Under the pieces are notes generated by a model that was given only the letters and a program-made list of their open reading frames with translations, made no database searches and was not told the DNA's origin. The position numbers and the translations under genes are program-made. This document shows positions 44,014 through 53,091 of a DNA stretch of 64,000 bases, one piece after another; position 1 is the stretch's first letter; every line of letters begins with the position of its first letter. The stretch is taken from NCBI GenBank assembly GCA_000720995.1, contig JOEL01000007.1, positions 62,001 through 126,000 on the forward strand. The letters are read 5' to 3'. The stretch is from Streptomyces celluloflavus (GTDB lineage Bacteria; Actinomycetota; Actinomycetes; Streptomycetales; Streptomycetaceae).

Positions 44014-46521
44014 CTACTCGTTGTTGTACTCCTCGACCACCGTCGCACCCAGCTCGCGCATGATCAGGTCGTGGCCGCTGAGCGCGGAGTCGACGAGGTC
44101 GGGGTCGTCCTCGGCCGGCATGTCGTACTCGATCGACGTCGGCGGCGGCTCCGGCGGGGTGTACGAGGGCTCCGCCGCGGGAGCACCCGGTCCGCCCCCC
44201 GCGGACGCCGACGGGGCCACGGCCTCCCGCGCCATCCGTGCGCCCTGGCTGCCGCCTGCGCCGCCGCCCTGCCCGGACGGTCCGCCGGGGGCCGCCGGAG
44301 CGCTGGGCTGCGCCGGCGACTGCGGCACCGCGGCGGACGCCCCGCCACCGAAACCACCGCCGCCGCCGAAGCCGCCTCCGCCGCTGCGGGGAGCGCCCCC
44401 GGCCGGCGGATTGGCGCCGCCCGACGGATCGACGATCGCCTCGACCCGCCACTGCACATGGAACTTCTCGGCGAGTACGTCCTTGAGCACGTCCTCGCTT
44501 CCGCCGTTGGCGAAGCTGTCGCGCGCCCCGGCGTTGGGGAAGCCGATCTGCAAGGTGGTGCCGTCGAACCCGGAGACCTGGGCGTTCTGACTGAGCAGGA
44601 TCCACGTGAAACGTCGGCGTCCCTTGACCGCGTCCAGGATCTCCGGCCACATCTGCCGCACCTGCGCGGCGCCCTGCGCCATCCCCGGCGCGGCCCCGGC
44701 CTGCGGCGGCTGCGGGGTGGGCGCGGGCTGCGCGGGCCCGGCGGCGGGCGGTCCGGCGGGGACTCCGCCGCCGGCTCCCTGGCCGCCCTGTCCCGGTGCC
44801 ACGGCCGAAGGCCACCCGCCGGGCTGCCGCCCGGCACCGCCACCCGCGCCGCCGCTGCCACCGCTTCCGGGCCACGCGCCGGGCCGTGTCGGCGCGCCCT
44901 CGCCACCGGAGGTGCCTGGCGCGCTCTCGGCGGCACCGGGAGCCCCCGGAGCACCACCGGAAGAACCCGTCGCACCGCCGCCCGGACCGCCCGGCCACGC
45001 GCCGGGCCGGGAAGGCGCGGCGCTTTCCCGCTCGGCCTGCTGCGGACCGGCCTGCGGCGCCGCCGCGCCCCCGGCCTGCGCCCACTGCTGCTCGCCACCG
45101 GAAGGCCCGACCGGTGCGCCCTCGGGAGCCACCGGGGCCTCCGGAGCGGCCGGCCCGCCGGCACCGCCGTTACCGCTGCCGCCGCCCGCCGCCCGTACCG
45201 CCGCGCGTGCGGCGGCCGGCCCGGACGGTCCCGTCGGCGGCGCCACCGCATGGGCCTCCGGCCCCGGCACATACCCGGCCGCGGGCCCGCCTCCGGAATC
45301 CACGACCGGCGCCCCGGCACCGGCACCGCCCCTGGCGCCCGTACCGCCCGGCGCCGCCGCACCCACTCCGCGCTCCAGGCGGTCGAGCCGCGCCTGCACC
45401 GACCGCTCGTCGCCGTACGCCGCGGGCAGCATCACCCGGGCGCAGATCAGCTCCAGCTGGAGCCGCGGCGAGGTCGCCCCGCGCATCTCCGTGAGACCCG
45501 TGTTGACCAGGTCGGCGGCCCGGCTCAGCTCCGCCGCCCCGAAGACGGACGCCTGCGCCGTCATCCGCTCCACCACATCCGCGGGGGCGTCGATCAGCCC
45601 CTTCTCCCCCGCGTCCGGCACGGCCGCCAGGATCACCAGGTCCCGCAGCCGCTCCAACAGGTCCGCCACGAAGCGCCGCGGGTCGTTCCCGCCCTCGATG
45701 ACACGGTCCACGACCTCGAAGGCCGCCGCACCGTCACCCGAGGCGAACGCCTCGATGATCGAGTCCAGCAGCGAACCCTCCGTATACCCGAGCAGCGCCG
45801 TCGCCATGGCATACGTCACACCGCCCTCACCGGCACCGGCGAGCAGCTGGTCCATCACGGACATCGAGTCACGCACCGACCCGGCCCCGGCCCGCACGAC
45901 CAGCGGCAGCACGCCGTCCTCGACCCGGCTGTCCTCCTGCCCGCACACCTCCGCCAGGTAGTCGCGCAGCGTCCCGGGCGGCACCAGCCGGAACGGATAG
46001 TGATGCGTACGCGAGCGGATCGTCCCGATGACCTTCTCGGGCTCCGTCGTCGCGAAGATGAACTTCAGATGCTCCGGCGGCTCCTCGACCACCTTCAGCA
46101 GGGCGTTGAAGCCCGCCGAGGTGACCATGTGCGCCTCGTCGATGATGTAGATCTTGTAGCGGCTGCTCGCCGGCCCGAAGAACGCCTTCTCCCGCAGCTC
46201 ACGGGCATCGTCCACACCACCGTGCGACGCCGCGTCGATCTCGATCACGTCGATCGATCCCCGGCCGTTCCTGGCCAGGTCCACGCACGACTGGCACTCC
46301 CCGCACGGCGTCGGAGTGGGACCTTGCTCACAGTTGAGGCAGCGCGCCAGAATCCGCGCACTGGTCGTCTTGCCGCAGCCCCGGGGCCCGCTGAACAGAT
46401 ACGCGTGGTTGACGCGATTGTTCCGCAGCGCCTGCTGCAACGGATCGGTCACATGCTCTTGCCCGATGACCTCGGCGAAGGTCTCGGGTCGGTAGCGGCG
46501 GTACAGCGCGAGGGACGACAC
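44014..46521 (-). CDS. dnaX: DNA polymerase III tau/gamma subunit
   Basis: An 835-residue clamp-loader ATPase. The core (1-370) has Walker A SGPRGCGKTTSA (residues 44-55), four zinc cysteines (64-79), Walker B YIIDEAHMV (about 125) and sensor/arginine finger in TIRSRTHHYPF. The middle (about 400-680) is a long Pro/Ala/Gly-rich linker. A C-terminal domain with the Pol III-binding signature WPEILDAVKGRRRFTWILL ends the protein. GTG start at 46521. The upstream open frame reaches into the SRP RNA gene and is not coding. Confidence 0.96.
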   Translation of the reverse strand: MSSLALYRRYRPETFAEVIGQEHVTDPLQQALRNNRVNHAYLFSGPRGCGKTTSARILARCLNCEQGPTPTPCGECQSCVDLARNGRGSIDVIEIDAASHGGVDDARELREKAFFGPASSRYKIYIIDEAHMVTSAGFNALLKVVEEPPEHLKFIFATTEPEKVIGTIRSRTHHYPFRLVPPGTLRDYLAEVCGQEDSRVEDGVLPLVVRAGAGSVRDSMSVMDQLLAGAGEGGVTYAMATALLGYTEGSLLDSIIEAFASGDGAAAFEVVDRVIEGGNDPRRFVADLLERLRDLVILAAVPDAGEKGLIDAPADVVERMTAQASVFGAAELSRAADLVNTGLTEMRGATSPRLQLELICARVMLPAAYGDERSVQARLDRLERGVGAAAPGGTGARGGAGAGAPVVDSGGGPAAGYVPGPEAHAVAPPTGPSGPAAARAAVRAAGGGSGNGGAGGPAAPEAPVAPEGAPVGPSGGEQQWAQAGGAAAPQAGPQQAERESAAPSRPGAWPGGPGGGATGSSGGAPGAPGAAESAPGTSGGEGAPTRPGAWPGSGGSGGAGGGAGRQPGGWPSAVAPGQGGQGAGGGVPAGPPAAGPAQPAPTPQPPQAGAAPGMAQGAAQVRQMWPEILDAVKGRRRFTWILLSQNAQVSGFDGTTLQIGFPNAGARDSFANGGSEDVLKDVLAEKFHVQWRVEAIVDPSGGANPPAGGAPRSGGGGFGGGGGFGGGASAAVPQSPAQPSAPAAPGGPSGQGGGAGGSQGARMAREAVAPSASAGGGPGAPAAEPSYTPPEPPPTSIEYDMPAEDDPDLVDSALSGHDLIMRELGATVVEEYNNE

Positions 46522-46574
46522 GCATACGACGATATCGGCCCCCACCGACAACCGACTCGTCCGCAAACGCAAGC

Positions 46575-46660
46575 GCCCCCCACGCACCCGCCAGAGCCGA
46601 CCTACCCTTGCTGCCTTCCGGCCCTGGGGGAGTTCAGTCAGATAGCGCCACGTGAGGGGC
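46575..46660 (-). ncRNA. ffs: Small SRP RNA
   Basis: Read on the reverse strand, the RNA carries the conserved Alu-less bacterial SRP core GGCCGGAAGGCAGCAAGG. The terminal arms GCCCCTCACG (46651-46660) and CGTGGGGGGC (46575-46584) pair perfectly with G-U allowed. Position between dnaX and tRNA-Ser is usual in Streptomyces. Boundaries may extend by a few bases. Confidence 0.92.
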
Positions 46661-46773
46661 TGTGCACCACAGTAGCCGATCCCCCACCCCCGAAACGACC
46701 CGGGCCCGCACCCGATCCCCTCCCCCCGGATCATGTTCGCGAGCACTCCCCAACGTCTTGTATTGTTTGCGGC

Positions 46774-46858
46774 GGAGGATTCGCCTAGTGGCCTAGGGCG
46801 CACGCTTGGAAAGCGTGTTGGGGGCAACCCCTCACGAGTTCGAATCTCGTATCCTCCG
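46774..46858 (+). tRNA. tRNA-Ser(GGA)
   Basis: A class II tRNA of 85 bases. The acceptor GGAGGAT (46774-46780) pairs with ATCCTCC (46851-46857), discriminator G46858, and CCA is encoded at 46859-46861. The anticodon stem CACGC/GCGTG holds the loop TTGGAAA (anticodon GGA). The variable arm is TTGGGGGCAACCCC. From 46809 on, its 3' half is duplicated at 59954, so it is the attachment site of the following element. Confidence 0.97.
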
Positions 46859-46915
46859 CCAGTGCCTCACCGGGCACGATGTTGAAGGGCCCTACCGTTC
46901 GCGGTGGGGCCCTTC
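46809..46915. repeat. attL-like direct repeat inside tRNA-Ser
   Basis: It begins GAAAGCGTG in the anticodon stem of tRNA-Ser(GGA) and runs through the tRNA 3' end and the following hairpin (GGGCCCT...GGTGGGGCCC). Its partner is 59954-60060. Confidence 0.9.
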
Positions 46916-46939
46916 GGCGTTGATGGTTGCAGTTCCCGG

Positions 46940-48202
46940 CTACCGCCCGTTGAGGACTGCCCGGCACACGTTGCAGTACATGGCCGCGTTCAGCCCGTAC
47001 CGCCGCATCATCTGGCTGCAGCCGGCGCACAGCCCGAGCTCCCATGGCGGGCAGCCCAGCGCTGCGGAGGCCGCCGCCCGCTCGACGGGAGTGATCCGCG
47101 TCGGGTCGCTGGAGCGTTGGGCCGACAGGCGGGGGAGGGTGAAGCCGCCGGTCGGTTGGTCGAGATCGCGAAGAGGCCGGGTGTCACTGACGAACCAGCT
47201 GTCTTCGCCCGCCCGGCAGGTACGGTCGATCTCCTGCTCGGCGAAGGTGATCATGTCGTCATCTTCTTCGACCAGGACCGCTGGCAGGGGCGTCTTCTCA
47301 TCGACGATCTCCTCCCACAGCGCACGATCGGCCGCCGACACCCACATGTGCCGCCCAGCGCGGCCACTGCCCCGACTGGGCACGTAGACCGGAACGCTCT
47401 CCCCCGTAGCGCTCTGCAGGACCAGGTCCTCGATGAAGACCGGCTTCTTTTCCGGAAGGCACAGCGCCGGCACGAACCAGTCCGCGTGAATCGCGCCGCA
47501 GTGGCCTGCCCCCTCGCTAACAAGACAGTGGCGCTCGCTGCTCGGCACACACTTCCAGACTTCGAGGTACCGGTACCCGCCACGGATCACCATCTCCTTG
47601 CCGTCGGCGATGTCCTTCCACGGCATATCGTCGACGCGCGCCCAGGGAGCCCGGTCGATCAAGGAAGCCGTCCGGTCCTTCGCCACCCAGAGCGGGGTGA
47701 TGCCGTGTTCCACGGCGTTGACGGAGCGCCGGTGCACGCTGCTGGGACTGAGGTGGTGGTACTGGATCTCCCAGCCGATCCTGAGACCGCCGGGACCGGT
47801 GACGACGGCGTCCGAGATGCTCCGCCGGTTAGCCACGGGAACCTCGGCTTCGGCGTCCAGACCGCACCGCCCGGCGGTCTCGACGATCCGCTCCTTGGTG
47901 GCCTTGTGCTGAGCGCTCTCCGCCGGCGTCGCCTTGTGCGTGATCGGCAGGTGCGAGGCGACGAGCGGTCGCCGACCGCCCGCGCGCCCCCGGCGGATGA
48001 ACATCCAGGGTGACTTGCCGCCGGACTCCGACAGGCACTCGCCCTTGTCGTGGTGTGCGAGGCATTCGAGGAGCTGCGGGTCGCGCTCGGAGACTCTGGC
48101 GGTGATCTCCTGGAGCAGATCAGGACGGTCCGGGTGACCGAGGTCGGGCAGGGACAGATTGATCTCTATGCCATATCCGGTGTGCCACACCCCATTTGCC
48201 AT
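46940..48202 (-). CDS. CoiA-like competence/nuclease protein
   Basis: A 420-residue protein. An Arg-Ser/Asp...Glu-Ile-Gln pattern (RRSISDAVVTG, then WEIQYHHLSPSSV) matches the PD-(D/E)XK core of CoiA, and a C-terminal zinc-finger-like CAGCSQMMRRYG...CNVC follows. CoiA acts on incoming DNA in transformation of Gram-positives; in Streptomyces its relatives lie in mobile DNA and their role is unknown. ATG at 48202. It is the first gene inside the tRNA-Ser repeat, transcribed toward it. Confidence 0.6.
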   Translation of the reverse strand: MANGVWHTGYGIEINLSLPDLGHPDRPDLLQEITARVSERDPQLLECLAHHDKGECLSESGGKSPWMFIRRGRAGGRRPLVASHLPITHKATPAESAQHKATKERIVETAGRCGLDAEAEVPVANRRSISDAVVTGPGGLRIGWEIQYHHLSPSSVHRRSVNAVEHGITPLWVAKDRTASLIDRAPWARVDDMPWKDIADGKEMVIRGGYRYLEVWKCVPSSERHCLVSEGAGHCGAIHADWFVPALCLPEKKPVFIEDLVLQSATGESVPVYVPSRGSGRAGRHMWVSAADRALWEEIVDEKTPLPAVLVEEDDDMITFAEQEIDRTCRAGEDSWFVSDTRPLRDLDQPTGGFTLPRLSAQRSSDPTRITPVERAAASAALGCPPWELGLCAGCSQMMRRYGLNAAMYCNVCRAVLNGR

Positions 48203-48659
48203 CCCTTAACCGTAGGGACAGGGGCTGAGGTTCAACAGGGCGCCGCTGAGTCCACCGCCCAGCGACCAAGCCGCTGACCTGCGTAGCTCGCTCAGGCGAC
48301 TAGATGAATGAGTCCGCCGACCTCTTCGGCGTGGCTGTGCAGGAAGCCCCGCACGACTGAGTTCGCTGTCAAACGCCTCGATTAACGCCTGGGTCCGACG
48401 CCAATTCCCCAAGCGCGATGAGATTCAGAGCTCATCATTTCAGGTCGTCGGCAAACCGCCCCTACCCGCATCCGGTTGGTGGGGGCCGAGCCACGATCTT
48501 GTCTGTGATCCACTTGCCGGACAGATCTGCCTCGTGGCTGGAATGCGCCCCCACCAGGTCAGTTGTCAGTGCCGTATGCCATCGTCACTACGTGTGAGCC
48601 GGATGTACTGTCAGCGGCTCGCCTGGGTTACGAGAACTCGGCCAAGGGGGAAGCAAGGC
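48203..48659. other. Intergenic region between CoiA-like and WXG100 genes
   Basis: About 455 bases, more AT-rich than core sequence and without a supported gene. Divergent promoters for the CoiA-like gene and the toxin cassette must lie here; no defined pair is visible. Confidence 0.45.
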
Positions 48660-48977
48660 ATGGCTGGCGACGGCTTTGACGTAGATATCGATCAACTCAG
48701 ATCCGCCGCTCCGACATTCCACCGGGAGTCTGTCGCGCTGGAACGGGCGACGACCAAGCTCCGGCACACGCTCGACGGGCTGGGGGAGCCGTGGGGTGGT
48801 GACGAGCAGGGCAAGAAGTTCGAGCACGCCTACGCCCCGAACCGGGCGAAGATCGAGAAGGCCGCCGCAGCCCTGGCCAAGGGGCTGTCCAGCATCACCA
48901 AGGCCATGAGCGACATGGCGGCCAATCACGATGACGCGGACCGCTCAGCCAAGTCCGGCTTTGAGGGCGGTAAGTGA
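48660..48977 (+). CDS. WXG100-type secretion partner
   Basis: A 105-residue protein starting MAGDGFDVDIDQLRSAAPTF. Two helices flank a central turn LGEPWGGDEQG, the W-x-G form of the ESX/type VII secretion family, and the end is Asp/Ser-rich. The stop (48975-48977) touches the ATG of the toxin gene, so they are translated together. It probably acts as the secretion chaperone/partner of the toxin. Confidence 0.75.
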   Translation: MAGDGFDVDIDQLRSAAPTFHRESVALERATTKLRHTLDGLGEPWGGDEQGKKFEHAYAPNRAKIEKAAAALAKGLSSITKAMSDMAANHDDADRSAKSGFEGGK

Positions 48978-50206
48978 TGGTCGCTGCCGACAAGGCCAAA
49001 GAGATCGTCCAAGACTTAACCGGCATGTGGTGGCCGGAGGGCGACGAGGACGAACTCCGGGAAGCCGCCCGCGCCTGGCGCACTTACGCCGACGATGTCG
49101 AGGACTGCACGGCCGCCTGCCACAAGAAGGCCCAGGACGTCATCGACAACAACAAGGGCAAGTCGATCGAGGCGTTCGGGGGATTTTGGCGGCGTTACCA
49201 CGGTGGCGGCAAGGGCTACCTCGACGATGTGGCCTCCGCAGCACGGGACATGGCCAGGGCCCTGGACAAGTACGCCGACCAGGTCGCCGAGGCGAAGAAG
49301 GAGATCGAACACGAACTGGAAATCGCCGGCGCTGTCCTGGTCGCCGGTACGGCACTAGCGATCTGCACCGGCGGCATCAGCGAGGTAGCGGCAGCCGGCG
49401 CGACCGAGGCGATCGTCGCCGCGGCGAGTTCGGCAGGCATCGCAGTTTCCGCCACCGTCGCCGAGATCGCCGGAACGGTCCTGGCCACTGCGGCCATCGG
49501 TGGTATTGAAGCCATCACCGTGGACGTGGTAGTCGCCCAGGGCGGACGCAACCTCCTTGGCGACCAGAAGGGGATCAACCTGACCGAGGCCACTGAGGCC
49601 GGCTTGATGGGTGGTGCTCTTGGGGGAGTCCTCGGGGGCGCGGCCCGTGGGGTGAGAGCCGTCAAGGGAGCTCGCCTTCCCGACGTGCCAGTGTCAGACC
49701 TCCGTCTGGCTTCCGGTGATGAATGGCTAACAGGTGCTCGGCGGCGTCCGCGTGATCTGCTGGACGATCCCGCGCAGACGAAGTGGGCAGACGGTGCCTA
49801 CGCCGACTTCATGCAGGAGTCCCGCGATATTGGGGCCATCAGCAAGAACAGCCGAGAAGTGGTGCGGGGAGATGGGTCCACCGGGTTCTCCGAAGAGGAA
49901 ATTTCCACCATCAAGAAACATGTCTTCGATACAGAGCATCCGATCGAGGACTACGAGACCGGCAAGGTCGTCACTCGGAAATTCGACTCCGACCCGGAAA
50001 TCGCGGATGCCTGGATCCGTCTGCGTTCCGGGAACGCTCTGCCCGAAGACCACATCCTGCTGGAGCACGAGTTAACAGAGCTCAAGTATCTTCGCGAGCA
50101 CCCTGGAGCCACCTACCAGGATGCCCATCGGGTAGCCAACGAATCGTACAATTGGCAGGGCAAGGTTCCGTTGAACAAGCGCGAAGACTTTGAAAGCGAG
50201 TGGTAA
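48977..50206 (+). CDS. Polymorphic toxin of type VII secretion type
   Basis: A 409-residue protein. The N-terminal ~115 residues form a WXG100-like helical part (GMWWPEGDEDELREAARAW). The Ala-rich hydrophobic stretch (about 115-205) is typical of polymorphic toxin linkers. A C-terminal domain (about 250-409) follows with HILLEHELTELKYL and DAHRVANESYNW, charged and His/Glu-rich. The last domain looks like a variable toxin tip; its activity (metallopeptidase or nuclease) cannot be decided. It overlaps the WXG100 stop, and the small gene behind it is the putative immunity gene. Confidence 0.7.
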   Translation: MVAADKAKEIVQDLTGMWWPEGDEDELREAARAWRTYADDVEDCTAACHKKAQDVIDNNKGKSIEAFGGFWRRYHGGGKGYLDDVASAARDMARALDKYADQVAEAKKEIEHELEIAGAVLVAGTALAICTGGISEVAAAGATEAIVAAASSAGIAVSATVAEIAGTVLATAAIGGIEAITVDVVVAQGGRNLLGDQKGINLTEATEAGLMGGALGGVLGGAARGVRAVKGARLPDVPVSDLRLASGDEWLTGARRRPRDLLDDPAQTKWADGAYADFMQESRDIGAISKNSREVVRGDGSTGFSEEEISTIKKHVFDTEHPIEDYETGKVVTRKFDSDPEIADAWIRLRSGNALPEDHILLEHELTELKYLREHPGATYQDAHRVANESYNWQGKVPLNKREDFESEW

Positions 50207-50208
50207 CA

Positions 50209-50442
50209 GTGGCTGCGCTGGTCTATTTCAAGAAGATCACCGAGGATCCCAACGCCATTGTCTACTCATTCGGCGAAGACCCTTCCGAGATGACACGGCA
50301 CCTGACGATGAACAAGAACGCGCGCAAGTCGCAGCCAGACGACGGGAATGTCGACTACCTGTTCCTCAAGGCGTCACGGAAGATCAATTCCATGTACGAG
50401 CAGGCGAGCGAATGGCCGGAACGCGGAATGAGCGTCAGCTGA
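50209..50442 (+). CDS. Putative immunity protein
   Basis: A 77-residue acidic-to-neutral protein reading MAALVYFKKITEDPNAIVYS with TRHLTMNKNARKS and an end WPERGMSV. A GTG three codons earlier (50200) is the alternative start. It directly follows the toxin gene with a few bases of overlap or gap, and has the size and position of immunity proteins. No family recognised; assignment rests on position. Confidence 0.55.
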   Translation: MAALVYFKKITEDPNAIVYSFGEDPSEMTRHLTMNKNARKSQPDDGNVDYLFLKASRKINSMYEQASEWPERGMSVS

Positions 50443-50457
50443 CTCGGTGACGGCGCA

Positions 50458-50488
50458 CCTCCGTTCCGGCACCGGGCCGGAACGGAGG
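50458..50488 (+). terminator. Perfect hairpin after the toxin-immunity cassette
   Basis: CCTCCGTTCCGGC (50458-50470) pairs perfectly with 50476-50488 around ACCGG. It closes the cassette 15 bases after the immunity gene. Confidence 0.85.
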
Positions 50489-50522
50489 AACTTAATCGCT
50501 TTGCCCGCGGATTACTCGGGAT

Positions 50523-50745
50523 CTATGAGGATGTGCCCGCGTCAATGGCAGTGGACACAGCCGAGGGGCCGAGGAAACCTTCGAGCAAGGCATCCGTGAT
50601 CAGCTCATCAGCATGCTCGCCAGGCCAGTAGTCCGGCTGCCGGAGCCGTCCCGCTGGACGGAACCCCGGCCTTCTCGTGAGCCGTGATGCCTGCCCGATT
50701 CGGCTCAAGCACCTTCAGCCACACCATACGTAGCGAGCCGAGGTA
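50523..50745 (-). pseudogene. GNAT acetyltransferase fragment with frameshift
   Basis: The reverse strand reads VWLKVLEPNRAGITAHEKAG in one frame. It continues in another as FRPAGRLRQPDYWPGEHADE, the C-terminal end of a GNAT acetyltransferase. The change occurs at the G-run in the KAG/FRP junction (about 50660-50672). The N-terminal half of the enzyme is absent. Confidence 0.65.
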
Positions 50746-51032
50746 CCAGGAAGAAGCCGAAGTGCACGGCCACAACCGCCAGTCCGGCCTTCAGGGGCTA
50801 CCCGCGAATCATCACTACCCGGACCACTCCCAGCAGCAGCGCTGCGGAGATGTTCGACGCCATCGGCAGCTCGCTCCTGTCCCGTCCGGCGTCACAAGCT
50901 CTCCACCAGCGCGGCGCCGAGGTGATGCACGAACGGATCGACTGGCGACCTCCCCCTCCATGGCACTGCAGATCGCAGGCCACGGCACCGGAAGATTCAC
51001 GCCGGCCGCCCAATGCTGGTGGAACACTCGGA

Positions 51033-51920
51033 CTACGGCACTGCCCCCAGCCGCACAAGGCCGGGCGGGATGGTCGCGATCACTCGCCGGGCGACGCCGC
51101 CGGCGCCCCTCGCCGGGGGAGTGATGCCGCTCCCCCGGAGCAGTGTCGCTGTCCGGACCGCGTCCGAGACGGAGGCGGGCGCAGCCGACGCGAACGAGCC
51201 GAACACCAGCTCGTTCCAGTCCCGACGGGCCCGCGCCCAGGCGAGTCGTTCGAGCCCCGTAACGAGGTCCAGGGCCATGCGCTCGGGATTCTCCGTGTTC
51301 CACAGGAGAACGAGGTCACCGATGGTGAGGTCCAAGTGGTTGAACATCAGAGTCACTCCCGCGACCTGCCTACGATGCCACACCTCGACACGCCCGTGGA
51401 TCTCTATGTGCCGTGCGTGAAAACCGAGTTGGGAGAGGACGAAGAGCCAGTCATCCAGCGCCTCGGCATAGTCGCCAATGCCGGTGATGGGTTGGACCCG
51501 GGAGACATTGACGAAGGCCGTCAGAAAACCTTCGAGCAGATCTCCGCGTTCATCGCGGTCTCCGGTAAAGCGGACCACAGGCTGAGGGAGGAAACCCTTG
51601 CGGTACGTGAGGGCATGGCCGCCCTTCAGCAGTGGGTCCAGGGCCTGCACGGCAGAGATCGTCAGCTCGGTCTCACGGCCCCAGCGCAAAGGCAGGCACT
51701 CATCCCGTATGACGCCTCGCGCGGCGAAGGCCGTGGTGAGGGTGGTCAGCAGCTCGGTCCACGAAGGAGCCGAGCGCGGCGGGATGTACGGAGTGCCACG
51801 GTCGCGGTGACGGATCTCCAAGGTGCGGTTGGCGCGGTCGGCAAGGGAGAACTCCCGCTGAGGGCCGAGCACTTGGCGTAGGGCGGCAACTGCCTCGCGG
51901 GCTCCCGAGTGGCTCTCCAT
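51033..51920 (-). CDS. Alanyl-tRNA synthetase-like protein
   Basis: A 295-residue protein. The segment FNHLDLTIGDLVLLWNTENP with LDLVTGLERLAWARAR resembles the AlaRS catalytic core, but the tRNA-binding, editing and C-Ala domains are missing. Such truncated synthetase-like proteins occur in biosynthetic clusters and may activate an amino acid; this is inferred. It overlaps the stop of the decayed glycosyltransferase by one base, so it was once the next gene in an operon and may now lack a promoter. Confidence 0.5.
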   Translation of the reverse strand: MESHSGAREAVAALRQVLGPQREFSLADRANRTLEIRHRDRGTPYIPPRSAPSWTELLTTLTTAFAARGVIRDECLPLRWGRETELTISAVQALDPLLKGGHALTYRKGFLPQPVVRFTGDRDERGDLLEGFLTAFVNVSRVQPITGIGDYAEALDDWLFVLSQLGFHARHIEIHGRVEVWHRRQVAGVTLMFNHLDLTIGDLVLLWNTENPERMALDLVTGLERLAWARARRDWNELVFGSFASAAPASVSDAVRTATLLRGSGITPPARGAGGVARRVIATIPPGLVRLGAVP

Positions 51921-52594
51921 CAGAGCGCCGCCAGAACCTTGAAGTGGCTCGCGGGGGCGAAGCGCGCCAACCCCGTTGCCTGTACCTCGAAGTGGTCGAG
52001 TGCGGAGGCACGCTCGATAGCCTTGGCGAGCGCATGGGCTGCGCTCTCGTCGTCGGCTGCGGGGTCGCTGACGACGGTGTCGCCTGTAGGCTCGCAGAGC
52101 GCCGCTTGAGCGCAGGTGCCGTCATGCCATGTCAAGGCGGCGATGGGGGTTCCAGCCCACAGGGACTCCCCGAAGACGGCTGCGCCGGCCTCCACGTAGT
52201 TCCGCGCGTAGGTTTAAACGAAGACCGAGCCCCCCGCGATGGCGGCGGTCTTGGCCGCTCCGCCCAGTTCCCCGACCCATTCCACACGGTCCGAAGCGAA
52301 GGCCGTCTCGTATCGGCTTACGTACTCCTCGACGAAGACCGGGCCGACCATGCGTATACGACGTCCGAGAATCTGCGCCGCCCGTACGGCGAGGTGGGGT
52401 GCCTTGTCCTCGTCTATTCGTCCGAGCCACACAAGGTCTCGGCCCTTCACGGCCGGGGGTTCCTCTTCGTCGAGCCCCAGGTGGACGGCGAGTTCGGCGG
52501 TCGGGTTGTGGGAAGCATACCGCTCGACCATCTTGGGCGAGTAGCAGTAGAGCCGCGAGCGCTCGCCGTCGGTGATGGGAAGCGCTCACCACCA
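51920..52594 (-). pseudogene. GT4-like glycosyltransferase remnant with internal stop
   Basis: The reverse strand has VWLGRIDEDKAPHLAVRAA and DRVEWVGELGGAAK in one frame, then GAAVFGESLWAGTPIAALTW after an in-frame TAA near 52214-52216. This is the C-terminal domain of a GT4/GT1-type glycosyltransferase. The N-terminal domain is absent, replaced by a methionine adenosyltransferase fragment. The stop lies in the palindrome GTTTAAAC. Confidence 0.7.
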
Positions 52595-52599
52595 CACAT

Positions 52600-52899
52600 G
52601 GGCGCCGCCCTGCCGCTGACCAGAACTCGGGCGGGCGCGGTCATACCCCCACCGCCGTACCGGACCTCGCTGGCGCCGCCGAGCAGGGCGAGCTTGTCGA
52701 AGTTGTGGTGGAGGACGGCGCCGAAGTGGCGCACGGTGTACCGGCGGTAGGCCCGGGACAGCCTCTCGGCCAGGTGGTCGGCGAGCGTGTCGGGGTGGCC
52801 GAGGCCCTTGCGCTCGACGATCGTGGTCGCGTCGGGCCGGGCTGCACCGGTTTCGATCACTAAATGGTTGTTACCGAAGGCCGTGCTCGTGCGGGGCAT
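52600..52899 (-). pseudogene. Archaeal-type methionine adenosyltransferase fragment
   Basis: About 100 residues from MPRTSTAFGNNHLVIETG through VERKGLGHPDTLADHLAERL and HNFDKLALLGGASEVRYGGG. This matches the beginning of the archaeal-type AdoMet synthetase family (IVERKGIGHPDS / LHHNTDQ pattern). Homology stops where the glycosyltransferase remnant begins, so a deletion joined two genes. It makes SAM in intact members; here it is only a relic. Confidence 0.65.
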
Positions 52900-53091
52900 G
52901 AACGTGCTCCCATCTCAAGGTCGACGGCTGAGCGGCTGATGACGAGTGAAGCCGTCCGGAGATCAGGCGGGAACGTTTCCAGGGGGTTTCTCTCGGCGCC
53001 GAGGGCTCTCATGCGCACGTCACCGTGGCTAATCTCCCTATCACTAGGCGGAGTTGACGGGACATATGTCATGGTTGGTGAGTCGTTAGCA

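Noticed and set aside
44071-46788. A 905-codon open frame antisense to dnaX
   Set aside because: Arg/Gly/Pro-rich composition without family motifs. dnaX on the other strand is certain, so this is a high-GC shadow.
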